Assembly: GCF_003171515.1 (NCBI RefSeq)
Contig: NC_089390.1
Span: 6,200,001 to 6,264,000 of the forward strand
From: Pyrenophora tritici-repentis
Taxonomy: Eukaryota > Ascomycota > Dothideomycetes > Pleosporales > Pleosporaceae
Reading direction: 5' to 3'
DNA length: 64,000 bases
The notes below the pieces were generated by a model. The model saw only the letters and a list, made by a program, of their open reading frames with translations, was not told the origin of the DNA and ran no database searches. The position numbers and the translations under genes were made by a program. Positions 11,333-23,100 of the stretch are shown here, piece by piece. Each line of letters opens with the position of its first letter. Within the stretch, counting starts at the first letter, position 1.

Positions 11333-11689
11333 ACAGCTTTTTGTTTGCGCACTTCCTGCTTACTGTCTCATCCTCGGTCTCACTGTCGCATCCTCGGCTG
11401 TCCAGTGTTATTCAACAGCACATATAGTTCTTGGGAGGGGTCTGGAGTGTCCACCACGGAGTTATGATGGCTTACGATGATGGATTTTCGGGCTTTCAAC
11501 CCCTACAGCAACAACGCACGCGCCGTTGTTTGAAACGGCCATAATGTTCAACAGATAATGTTCGCTGAGTTCTCTGCGCTTATATCTTATAAATTTAATT
11601 TCTTCAAATCCTAGTCTTCGTTCTCAGAAGCGTTCTCCAAGTCGAAAAACAGCCTACAGCATCTTCAGACATCCACATTATTGAGAGCC

Positions 11690-14600
11690 ATGTCAGCCCA
11701 GAGTTTCCAATCTGGCACCAACGACGAGATCAAAGACGAATTCCAAGATGAAACACAGCAGGACCGTGAGGTTCATCATCTCGCTCGCATATTCACAGAA
11801 CAATCTGAGCAACACAACATTGGATCCCCTTTTGCTGAAGACCGGAATCATCTCTTAGATCCTGCTAGCGAGACATTTTCTGCGAGAGCCTGGGCTAAAT
11901 CGTTTTACGACCTACGGTATAGTAGCGATGACACGGCTGCTCGCGTCGCTGGTGTTGCCTTCAAAGGCCTCAATGTGTGGGGTAAGGGATCGCCCACCGA
12001 TTTCCAGTCGACAGTAGGCAACATCTTCTTGAAGCTTCCTTCATTATTTGGCAGGGGTCAGCAAAAGATTGATATTCTACGAGATCTAGACGGCCTTGTC
12101 CTTCCAGGAGAGCAACTTTGCGTCCTCGGACCGCCTGGGTAAGTGTCATTCCCACTCAACACTGCAGCATTCGACTTACCTGAACTAGTTCCGGCTGCTC
12201 TACGTTTCTCAAGGCTATTATGGGCGAAACTCATGGCTTCGAAATTAGTCCAGAATCCTATCTCAACTACCAGGGCATACCTCCAAAAGACATGCACACT
12301 TCGTTTCGAGGAGAAGCCATTTACACCGCAGAGGTTGACGCACATTTCCCCCAACTAAGTGTTGGTGATACACTTTACTTCGCAGCTCAAGCTCGCGCAC
12401 CACGGTCTATACCCGGTGGTGTCACTTCAAAGCGTTATGCTGAACACCTCCGCGATGTCAGTTTGTCAAATTCATGTCGCATGGCACACGCTGACGTTTC
12501 GCATAGGTTGTGATGAAAATGTACGGCATTTCCCACACAAACAACACGCGTGTTGGCGATGATTTCGTACGCGGAGTTAGTGGCGGCGAGCGCAAGAGGG
12601 TCACCATCGCTGAAGCTACTCTGAGCTTTGCATCCCTGCAGTAAGTCAAGACAGCAAAACAAGACAACGAACAATGCTAACAAGATGAATTAGGGCATGG
12701 GACAAGTGAGTTGAGAACTGAACATACAAGATGTACTGCAGCTGACCAGATGAAAGCTCAACTCGTGGGTTAGACTCTGCGAACGCAATTGGGTTTTGCA
12801 AGACCCTTCGAACACAGTGTGATGTGTTTGGTGCAACTACTTTTGTTGCCATCTATCAAGCCCCACAAGCTGCTTACGAGGTTAGTCTCCAGACATGTCA
12901 ATCACTTGGCTTGAGAATATGGCTAACTTTCAAAAGCTGTTTGACAAGGTAACCGTCTTGTACGAAGGCCGACAAATATACTTTGGACCTACGCAAGAAG
13001 CACGCGAATACTTCCAGCGCCTTGGATTCGAATGTCCTCCCAACCAGACGACCCCAGACTTTCTCACCTCAATGACATCAGCTGCCGAGCGTCGGATCAG
13101 ACCGGGCTATGAGAACAAGACGCCCCGAACATCAGACGATTTCGCTCGCTGCTGGAAGGAGAGCACTGAAAGGGCACAGCTCCTGCGTGCAATCGACGAC
13201 TACCACCAGGCCTACCCGCTCAAGGGTGAAACCTACAAGCAATTTGCTCTCTCAAGGAGCCTGGAAAAGTCGAAAAACCAACGTCAGAAATCTCCATTCA
13301 CTCTCTCTTACATGGCGCAGACGCGCCTCTGCATGTGGAGAGACATCCAGAGGCTCAAGGGCGACCCTAGCATCCCTTTGACGATGCTGATCCTCAATTT
13401 CTTCGAGGCCCTCATCGTGGCCAGTATCTTCTTCAATCTGCCCGAGAACACAGATTCATTCTTTCGTCGAGGGTCAGTCTTGTTCATAGTCATTCTAATC
13501 AACGCTCTTGGCAGCTTGATGGAGATTATGACTCTGTACGCGAAGCGGACCATTGTCGAGAAGGTGAGTTCTTTCCAGTCCGTAACCTGGAAAATTGAAG
13601 CTGACAACTGGTACAGCACAACCGTTATGCCCTTTACCATCCCAGCGCCGAGGCGATGAGCTCCATGATTGTCGACATGCCTTACAAGATTGCGAACTCG
13701 ATTCTCGTCAATACCACTATGTATTTTATGGCCAACTTGCGTCGAGAGCCTGGGCCCTATTTCTACTTCCTACTGGTTGGATTCACAACGGGCATGTCAA
13801 TGAGCATGTTCTTCCGCCTTTTCGGTTCAATGTCAAAGACCATGGCACAGGCGCTTGCGCCCAGCTCCGTCTTCTTGGTTGGTATCGCCCTTTACACCGG
13901 CTTTGCCATCCCAGTGCAGTACATGCGTGGGTAAGTTCTCCCTAGTTCCCATATTTTTTCTCCTATTGGCTATTGCGCAATGTGGCCGCTACCACGTGAG
14001 TTCCGGCTAACAATCTTAGATGGATTGCCTGGTTTAGATATATCAACCCGGTGTTCTATGGGTTCCAAAACATTATGGTCAATGAGTTCAATGACCGATC
14101 ATTCCCCTGCTCGACTTTCATTCCCTCTGGGCCTTCATACGACAATGTCGCTCCAGAGCAGCGCGTATGCGCTACGAAGGGCTCGAGACCTGGGCTCGAC
14201 TTCGTTGATGGAACTGCATACGTCGAGACTTCCTTTCAATACTCGTACGGTCGACGTTGGTCAAACTACGGCCTCATCCTGGCAATCACCACCTTCCTAT
14301 TCCTTGCTCACTTGCTCATGACCGAACTGGTTGCATCTGAGCGCTCTAAAGGCGAGGTTCTCATCTTCCGCCGTTCCAAGATGAAGGCCATGGCCAAGCG
14401 CAAGGGCATAGATGCAGAGGGAGGTGGTGCGACTGCTCACGAAGGCGAGAAAATCACTTCAACTACCAAGTCGGATCAAGGAGAACAGAAGCAGGTCTCG
14501 GTTTTCCACTGGGAGAAAGTCAGATACGAAGTCCAGATTGGGAGTGAAACTCGTACTATTCTCGACGACGTTGATGGGTTTATCAAACCAGGCACCCTGA

Positions 14601-16485
14601 CGGCTCTTATGGGTGTTTCAGGCGCAGGCAAGACCACACTTCTCGATGTCCTCGCAAGCCGCACTACCATGGGTGTCATTGGCGGCAATATGCTGGTTGA
14701 TGGTCGCGAGAGAGATGAGTCATTCCAGCGACAGACAGGCTATTGCATGCAACAAGACATCCACCTCGAAACGTCTACTGTACGAGAAGCCTTGGAGTTT
14801 TCCGCCTTGATGAGGCAGCCACCAGAGTACAAGCGCGAAGAGCGATTGGCTTATGTAGACCATGTCATTCAACTACTGGATATGGAGCCGTACGCTGACG
14901 CGGTTGTCGGTATTCCCGGGTCCGGGCTCAATGTCGAACAGCGTAAACGGCTCACTATAGGAGTCGAACTTGCCGCTCGTCCAAGATTACTCCTCTTCCT
15001 TGACGAACCTACTTCCGGTCTCGACAGTCAAACCTCCTGGTCTATCTGCGATCTTATGGAGAAGCTCACTAAAGATGGCCAAGCCATCTTATGCACGGTC
15101 CACCAGCCATCATCGCTCCTCTTCCAACGATTTGACCGTCTCCTTTTGCTCGCGAGGGGAGGAAAGGTTGTCTATTTTGGGGACATTGGTGCCAATTCCG
15201 AGACACTTCTGGGGTATTTTTCCCGCGCCGGCGCACCAGAATGCCCCCCTGGCACCAACCCTGCCGAGTACATGCTGGGGGCCATTGGTGCAGCGCCTGG
15301 TACGAAGGCTGAGATTGACTGGCCTTCTGTTTGGAAGAGCAGCCCGGAATATGCCAACGTTCAGACGGAGCTGGCCAGACTGAGGGAACTCGCCAACCAG
15401 CCCTCTGCAGTCGCGGACAATGTCAGCCATCGGGAATTTGCTGCATCTTTCAAGGATCAACTGATGGCCGTCGCACTACGATGTGGTCAGCAGTACTGGC
15501 GCACACCAAGCTACATCTTTTCCAAAGCAGTCCTCACTGTCGGATGCTCACTTCTGATCGGCATGTCCTTGTTCAACAGCGAAAACACAATCCAAGGCCT
15601 CCAGAACCAACTGTTTGGCGTCTTCATCTTCTTGTTCGTGGTCAGTATAACCCCAGCCCTCTCAACTCGAAAGACGTATGCTAATAAAACTTCTAGGTCA
15701 CTCAGCTCATCTTCCAAATCCTGCCCATGTGGATCTCCCAGCGAACCCTCTACGAAGCACGCGAACGACAATCCAAGACGTACGCCTGGCAGGCATTTGT
15801 TCTTTCGAACATTTTGATTGAACTGGCATGGAACGCCGCCGTGGCTTTACCCTGCTTCCTCGTCTGGTACTACCCCGCTGGCTACTTTCGCAACGCCGAA
15901 GTCACCGACAGCGTCTCCATTCGCGGTTTCCACACCCTCCTCCTAGTCGTCGCCGTTTTCATCTTCGCAAGCACCTTTGCCCACCTCTTGATCGCCGCAG
16001 CGCCAGACGAGTCGATAGCCAGCGTCACAGCTACCATCATGTCCGTTATGCTTTATGCATTCTGCGGTATCCTCGTTAAACGCGACGAGATGCCAAAGTT
16101 TTGGATCTTCATGTATCGCGTTGATCCCTTCACTTACCTCGTTTCGAGCTTTTTGAGCGCGACATTGGGCCAGGCAGGGATGACCTGCACTGAAACTGAG
16201 TTTCAGCGTTTTCTACCACCCCAGGGACAGACCTGCGGTGTGTACATGCAGGAGTACATAAACGGGAATGGCGGGTACCTTCGTGATGCACAAGCGACGG
16301 CCACATGCGACTTTTGCCCCATGGACAATACGAATCAGTTCTTGGAGAGCTTCAACGTCGATTGGAATACTCGCTGGAGGGACTTTGGTTTGCTTTGGGT
16401 GTACAGTGTTGTCAACATTGCCGCGGCCATTTTCTTATACTGGCTTGCGCGTGTTCCGAAGGGCAAGAAGGCGAAGAAGGCGTAG
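11690..16485 (+). CDS. PDR/ABCG-type full-size ABC transporter
   Basis: Nine exons (11690-12138, 12189-12456, 12507-12640, 12694-12705, 12757-12880, 12937-13563, 13617-13930, 14020-15640, 15697-16485) give 1445 residues, normal for PDR pumps with (NBD-TMD)x2 order. NBD1 has the degenerate Walker A GPPGSGCST at about residue 150, VSGGERKRV signature and a Walker B changed to [12 protein letters not shown], as is usual in this family. TMD1 spans about 480-760. NBD2 has canonical GVSGAGKTT at about 840, the altered signature [12 protein letters not shown] and [16 protein letters not shown]2 has a Cys-rich extracellular loop before the last helix and a basic tail. Such pumps export hydrophobic toxins, azoles or host phytoalexins across the plasma membrane. 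Exon 4 is a 12-base microexon encoding part of the Walker B block, required for frame. The gene looks intact; substrate unknown. Confidence 0.93.
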
Positions 16486-17235
16486 AGTGGCTACGGTGGG
16501 GTGATAATAAAACGTGACGTGAGTTCAACTCGCGATCATGGTTGCATGTTAGTGTAGTTTAATTAGGGTGGTTAATCGACCCATTTTCTTCAAAATATTT
16601 CAATAATCCCTTCGTCTCCCGTCGAAGCATATTTCAGTCTAGGCAAACGATTACTTTGTTCATTTCCCAAGTCAAACCAACCCCATGTTTTGCATCTGAA
16701 ATTACTGCTGTGTGATGAATGTTAGGAAATTTGATATTACCGAGCAGTTCGCTACTCATCCCGCACCTCCTCCAACGACTTCTCTTTCTCGCAGGTACAC
16801 CTTCAGCCAAAATACCATCCGGACTTATTTCGAGAGATGAGATGACGATGTGACTCTTCCGCACAGACAGCAACCTGGCGAGGATTCACAGAGAATACAT
16901 GGTATACCCGCCACGACTCCGAGTCAACATGTGTCACTGTTGGCGATGCGAGTCAATTTTCACACCGAGCGTCACCATGTTGTGAGTCTCTACAAGTCAT
17001 ACCTGTAGAAGACTCATTCCGGTGGTCATGGGGAGTATTTAACACGAAGATTATGAATATGTTTCTCTTACACTCTTGTGTATTTTGCCGAGTACAGAAT
17101 AGAAAGACGGTGCTACGTGGACTATTGCTTCTTGTGAGTGTTTGACGTTCGTACGGTGGATGATTGATTCTAACGAGGATGACAGCACATCGATTTACCA
17201 CATAGCCACGCATATCAGAATCTACAGCGTTCACA
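16486..17235. other. Intergenic region after the ABC transporter
   Basis: AT-rich downstream region and the promoter of the next gene. Frames on the minus strand (16634-16873, 16953-17363) have no recognisable content. Confidence 0.55.
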
Positions 17236-18147
17236 ATGTCTGCCGCGTTCAATTCACTCGAAAATGCTAGGACCTTGTTCTTATGCTTGTTTCTTCTCTT
17301 TGGCATACAAATCTCGGAGAAAGTCCAAGAAATCCACGCATCACCGGTACATGCACCCAACACACTCGATCAAACATCTTCTGATAACTATATACCCCAA
17401 TATGAGTCGTACGGGTACCAGCAACCTATTTCCGGGCGCGACCTTCCTCCTCAGACGTCAAGCTACGACTTCGATCCGCCTGTCCTCGATGATGGGTGGA
17501 AATGGGGCAACGTAGTTATCGTCAACAAATGTAATGAGACATTCATCCTCACATCCGTTGGTGGATGGCGTCTCAGTGGCCCCCGTAATGACTCGACTGG
17601 ATATGGTGCCAAAGAAGAGTTAATCCAGCACCACATCGCACCGGGCGAGAATTACACTGAAGCCTTTCGCAATACCTATATTGCTGCCGATGAGAAGCCA
17701 GGCTACGACCCTGCCACCGATAAGCTCTTCGGTCAGGGCATATCAATGAAGCTCGGGTGGACAAACGGTCCATATGTAGGCAACATATCGCAGCTTGAAT
17801 ACGCCCGGACTATTGAGGCTGCAGTGGAGCCGGATAAGGCGCTAACCTGGTGTGATGTATCGGAGGTGGACTGCGGGCAACGTTCTGATTTCAACGGCAC
17901 AGATTTGACTGCTACGGAGGAGGACTATCGTCGCAAGACTGAGTGGTGTCCGGGATATCGGAGGGGAATGGTGCTCGAATTTGAGCCGAGTGAAGGTGCG
18001 AATGTGACGTGTGAAGGGTTCAAGTGCGAGGGGAAGTGTGCGGATATGTATATGTTTGATAGGACAAGGGAGGGAGAGCCGAGTAAGGTTTGTACGGGTG
18101 GGTTTAGGGGAAATATGGTATGGAGCTTGTGTGGTGTGAGTGGTTAG
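17236..18147 (+). CDS. Probable secreted BYS1/thaumatin-like protein
   Basis: A single exon of 303 residues from the ATG at 17236. Residues about 12-28 are hydrophobic (LFLCLFLLFGIQI), a signal peptide or anchor. A low-complexity Tyr/Gln/Pro stretch follows to about residue 85. From GNVVIVNKCNETFILTSVGG the sequence resembles the BYS1 domain (PF04681, Blastomyces yeast-phase protein, thaumatin-like), with even numbers of Cys and several N-glycosylation sequons (NETF, NYTE, NISQ, NGTD, NVTC). The C-terminal third is Cys-rich (CEGFKCEGKC). Members are small extracellular proteins of unclear role. This one is longer than usual because of its N-terminal spacer. Assignment rests on fold-level resemblance only. 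Confidence 0.55.
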   Translation: MSAAFNSLENARTLFLCLFLLFGIQISEKVQEIHASPVHAPNTLDQTSSDNYIPQYESYGYQQPISGRDLPPQTSSYDFDPPVLDDGWKWGNVVIVNKCNETFILTSVGGWRLSGPRNDSTGYGAKEELIQHHIAPGENYTEAFRNTYIAADEKPGYDPATDKLFGQGISMKLGWTNGPYVGNISQLEYARTIEAAVEPDKALTWCDVSEVDCGQRSDFNGTDLTATEEDYRRKTEWCPGYRRGMVLEFEPSEGANVTCEGFKCEGKCADMYMFDRTREGEPSKVCTGGFRGNMVWSLCGVSG

Positions 18148-20124
18148 CGTGTTTATGAATAGCTATGTGTATGTGTGTCGGTTTGGACTTAGATTTCATG
18201 TTTGGCGTGGGGGTCATTTGGTTAGTCTGTTCGACCTTGTACAAGCTTCACCTTGTTGCTTACATTATCGTGAAACCCATGATACCATATATCAGTCGAT
18301 CAAGATAATGTCTCACATACCATGACGTTGTCGGTAAACAGTTTTGCGCATACGCCGCGGCTGATTGCTTTTCTGCGAGGGGTAAGGCTGGTGTCTGCAG
18401 CCGCACTGCGTAGCATGGAAAGTGGCGTGTTTTCCAGATAACATCCGATACGGCCCATGCCATCGGCGATCCGGAATATTCTTTCGAAGAAGCAGCCGCC
18501 CACACCACCAGTTCCCAAGAAGAGGGATTTTGTTTTTCCCTCCAACCTGGGGCGCGTAAACTCCGGTCTATCTGTGGATCGAGGTGTATTCGTGATAGGC
18601 CATGGTACCTGATTAGATGCAGCCAATGGTGATCGCCACGGATCGTCCTGCCGCCCTCGGGAATATATCGTACATCATAATGACTAGTGATCCCGTGTGA
18701 CGTGCGAATTACAAGGCAGAACACGAGTAACCCAGACTTAGTAGTCGAAGCACGTAAGTTGACGTGGGTGGGGTGTTCGGATGGTGGGGTTACATGTCAT
18801 GTTCCCACGTGCGTGCGCTGATATTGTTGAACGTTGACATGTGTGCTGGGATTTTTTAGTTTTACATTTTGAGTGGTCGGTACTATGGCATGTCACTGGG
18901 AGGCGCCGCAGCACGTTGTGTTGAAAAAAAAAACGCACCACGTTTTCTTGGAAGAGCGCCCTGCAGCGGCGGGCTGACAGCTGCTAGAGCAGAAGCGCGG
19001 AAGCCGCAAGATCCAACCAGGGGGTACGCTTGCCAGCATGATCGCACGAGAAATAGTTCCATGGCAGTTGTGGGATTGGAATCGGACCGGGACATGGCAG
19101 AACAGGCTAATGGGCATGAAGCGGTATGCGAAATGTCAATGTCGACAACGACAAGTGTAATGGCATTAGTGAGGCTCTTTAGTGTAGCTGGCCAATGCGG
19201 TAGTCTTGGAAAGCTTCCCTCTGTCGTGGTTGCCAGAAGAAGGAGTTTGAGGCTAGCCGGATCGAGAGGGTATAGCAAACCCGCCGCGCTAACTTAGGTA
19301 GGGGTGCCCAGCCAATCGGGACAACGTGGCATCCCGCTTGACATTAGCGAGGCAGAAGAAGCAGTGCAGGTGCAGTGTCGCAAGCAAGGAATGAAAGTCG
19401 AAGCAGTATTTTTGGTAGTTGGGTAGGCTTGATGGGGCGATGGGTGCATGGCCGGGTCATGTGTTAGGTGCTTGGGTTGAGTGAGGATTGATCGCCCATG
19501 GCGCTCTCGGCTTAGGCTCCCGAAGGTGCGGCTGGCTACGCACTACGCGAAGTCCCTGGAATGACGTCGGCGCCAAGAGGCGTCATAGCGAAGCCGCCGG
19601 TTCGCCAACAGTCAATTTCGCCCAGGGCGGGATGCTCTAATGAGACAGGAGCAAGACGGATTCCGGCGCCAGTAAGCTTCACACGCCATCCAAATCACCT
19701 GTCGCAGCGGCTACTGTCTTTTGCGTGTGGGTGTGTGCTCCTCCAACTTCTTGTAAGTCTATCCAGGCCGGTCTGCATGGTGGTCAAGGACGAGGGCCCA
19801 TCCTGATCCTGATCCTGAATCCTGGCATGAGCCCACCATCTGATTCTTACTCACCAAGCCCTCCCAGCTTGTGTCGACTGCGCACGGGGGGATTCGGCCT
19901 TTGCTGGCACTGGCACCTGGATAGCCTCAAATCCCATCCGTCGTAACTAAAGCGTGTTGTTGACTTGTCCATTGTTCATGGTGCGAGGGCCTCTTCACCG
20001 TCCATTCCTGTTAGGAGCACCGACTGCGACGTCATAGCCTCTGTTGTCCATCTATGCACCATAGTGCCGAGAGCCCAACACGATACTACCTGCGCTTTCT
20101 GTAGGAGAACTGGGGAATGCAATA
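18148..20124. other. Long intergenic region upstream of the histidine kinase
   Basis: About 2 kb with no convincing gene. Frames 18260-18724 (-), 18869-19297 (+) and its minus-strand shadow lack family content. A (TCCTGA)3-like repeat lies near 19799-19816. Probably a long promoter and 5' leader, or unrecognised non-coding sequence. Confidence 0.5.
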
Positions 20125-23100
20125 ATGACAAAGGCCCCGCTCCCCTCTCCTACTTCCAAGAGAGACGATAGTGCGCCGCCACCCACGGCGCGCCCGCCAC
20201 TGCAGAGACTTGCCGCCAGCGATGCAAAAACATACCAGTCGCACACCCAGCACCCCGAGCCCCGCGCACCAGACGCCGCCCACACCACCGACGATGAAGC
20301 CACGGATACCGAAATGAGCGACCAAGGGAGCCAGCCCGCTGACGGGGACGGGGCTGGCCGACCACGCAGGGAGAGCCGCGACGATGCGCCACTGGGCAAA
20401 GCCTCGCCTGATGAGATGGAGGTGGAGCGCCTGCGCGGCCTACAATTGAAGATGCTGCAGCAACAGCAGCGCGCGCGCATGCGAACTTCGTCCAACACGC
20501 CCACAGTTGCCGCTCTGGGCTCTCGTCGCATTTCGCCCATAAAGGAAGAGCCGCTGCCAGGCATTTCACCCACGCTTGAGGGTGCCTTTAGCAGTCCCAG
20601 CCCCAGTCCACATCCACTGCCGACCAACTTTACTAATTCGACTGAGTCGACTGAATCCGCGAGGACCATCCGCGGAAGCATGCCGCCCACACCTGCCGCC
20701 CACGCCGTCCGCACGCCTTCCTACCCGTTCCCCACTGTGCCAAACACACCGCGATGGGCTTCGGCTTTCCACATGCCCTTCACCAGCCTGTCGCCCACCG
20801 TCATGGGAGGCCAGCCGAGAGAGTACGCAATGCCGAAAGAGCGCATCGTCTCCGAGAGCAGCACGCCTGCGGCATCAAGCACACCCTTTGCCCCCGCAGG
20901 CCGCAATTACCAGAGCCCTGATGCCGAAGACCCACGATTCCCCAGTCCCAATCTCTACGACATTGTATTGCATTTGGGCGCCGAGCCTGGCCTTGCAGCA
21001 TGGTGGACGACCGTCACTTCGATAATGCGCGATCACTACGGAGCAGAGCGCGCCACCTTAGCAGTACCAGCGGACGCATCCGACATTGAGAATGTGCCCT
21101 GGGGCCAGAAGACCACCTTCACTGCGACGGCGAGTGATGGCAGTCCACATGCTGCCACCTACCAGGAAGCAATGGGCCAATCGAGGAACCCACAGTCCGA
21201 GACGCCAGGTCTGCGGGAAAACATGTCTTTCGATACCCCACCATCGACAGTGATCCCGGAACGGAGACCGAAGCTGTTCTCGCACCATTCCTTTGCTGGC
21301 CATGAACGCCAGAAGCCCATGTCGCCAGACACCCCGACGCCCTCGCAGCCAATTCGACCAAGAGGCCCAATGAGGGCTGCAAGCCACGCCCCTCACACCA
21401 GCTCAAGGCCAGAACACCCATTGAGACAAGTCTCACAGGCCTCATTTGACGGCAGTTCACCCAATCTTGCAGAGTCGACTCCAACCGGAGGTCCGTCTTT
21501 CAGTGACCCAGAATTTTCCAGTATTGGTGACCCTTCACCGCCCAGTGCCGTGTACCACATACTCCGTGCTCTCGACCACGAACCGGACGCGTTGATAGAC
21601 AACACTGGAGTTAACCGTGTTCTGGAGAGGGGACGTCTGGTTACGTTGACTAGAGACTACTCGACTTCAATGGTCACCTCCAAAGAAGACTTATCCAAGG
21701 ACAAGTCAGACCAGCCCAAGTCTGCCGGAACCCAGGCACAGGAAGCTCAAAAAGCAACAAATGCTCGTGGTCGTAATCTTGGCTTCGGTGACCCTCGACT
21801 ACCTCAGCACTATGAAGAGTATGAACAGTATCCAAGTTCGCCATGGGCACAATCACCTGCCCCTTCGCCAGCTATCCAAAACGATGCTGACGCCAACCCC
21901 TTCTTTACGACCGGCAGCGTTGACGAAGACACGTTCAATCCATCCCGCTCTCCGCAGGATTACACAAATTATGGCATGGTCGAAGCCATCGGCATTGATA
22001 AGGCTAGCACCGTCACACACATACCGCTGATACACCCCACCCTGTCGCAGGTAATGTCGTCGCCAGATGTATCCACTCCTTCCCAAACCCCCTCTATGAC
22101 CAGGAGACAATCTGAACAGTCTATGGGCGCTTCGTCGTCCTACAGAGAGGATTTTGTGAGAAAAGCGCCCATTGCAATTCTTTCCATCCTGTCGCCCATT
22201 GTGCCATATCCACGTAACTTGACCAACTCGCTCAAGCATCTTGGACCTCATCTGGCAACGTCCTTTTCCAATGCCTGGCATTTCAGCAATGCACAAGCCC
22301 AGGTCGCCTCTATACGACAGCGACGTATGACTACCGGCACGACAGGAGGTATCAATATGCCCTCAGATTCCGATAGTCTTGACGACTTGCTTCATCTTGA
22401 TCTTGAAGATATAACAAACTCTGCAGCGGGGAGCGTCACTAGTCCCTCCGACTACTCTGGCCGTTCCAAGCATAGCCCGGGCGGTTCTATTGCAGGGACA
22501 CCCGGATGGGACGCTACTTCGCTGGGGTTCTCTAGCAAGCAATCCGTTAGTAGCACGCCTGGGCATCTTGCCGGCAGTGAAGCGGTCGAGAGCTACTTTG
22601 ATGCCAGAAAACAATATACCAAGTCACTAACTCAGTCCGCACAAGACCAATGTGCACGGAAGACAGACAAACGGCCCACAAAACGCGTCACTATGAACCC
22701 TGTAGCTGAGCAAGTTGGCGAGGATACTTCCAAGTCACGTAATGAAAAGGAAGATACGTTGAGCGCACGCCGCGTTCCACTGCAAGACCCTTCTAGCCGT
22801 AACCATTCCTACTTACACTCGTACGGGGCGGATTTTACTTCATCCTTCCAATCGTTACCGGCTGCGACAACGCCAGGAGGACGACCTCAAGCTTCCCAGA
22901 CGCATGCCAGACGCTCTTCTATCAGCGATGTCGATATGCCACCTCCTTCTGAAAGCTTGCTTCGGACCATCATCGACTCATTGCCCGTGCAGATATTTAC
23001 TGCCGCACCAACCACTGGCGTCATAACCTGGGTGAACTCCAAGTTCTTGATATATCGAGGTCAGACTTCTGGCCAAGTCCTGCAAAACCCGTGGGATGCC

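Larger units (their letters stand above)
11112..11689. promoter_or_regulatory. Divergent promoter of the Zn2Cys6 regulator and the ABC transporter
   Basis: A 578-bp gap between two divergent ATGs. It holds two CCG-N6-CGG everted repeats, 25 bp apart, and an AT-rich stretch with TATAAA-like sequence near 11581-11600, about 90-110 bp before the transporter ATG. A small open frame at 11229-11480 is not supported. Confidence 0.6.

Noticed and set aside
18869..19297. 142-codon plus-strand frame and its 131-codon minus-strand partner
   Set aside because: Overlapping frames in non-coding DNA, with no recognisable motif and no intron-exon context.
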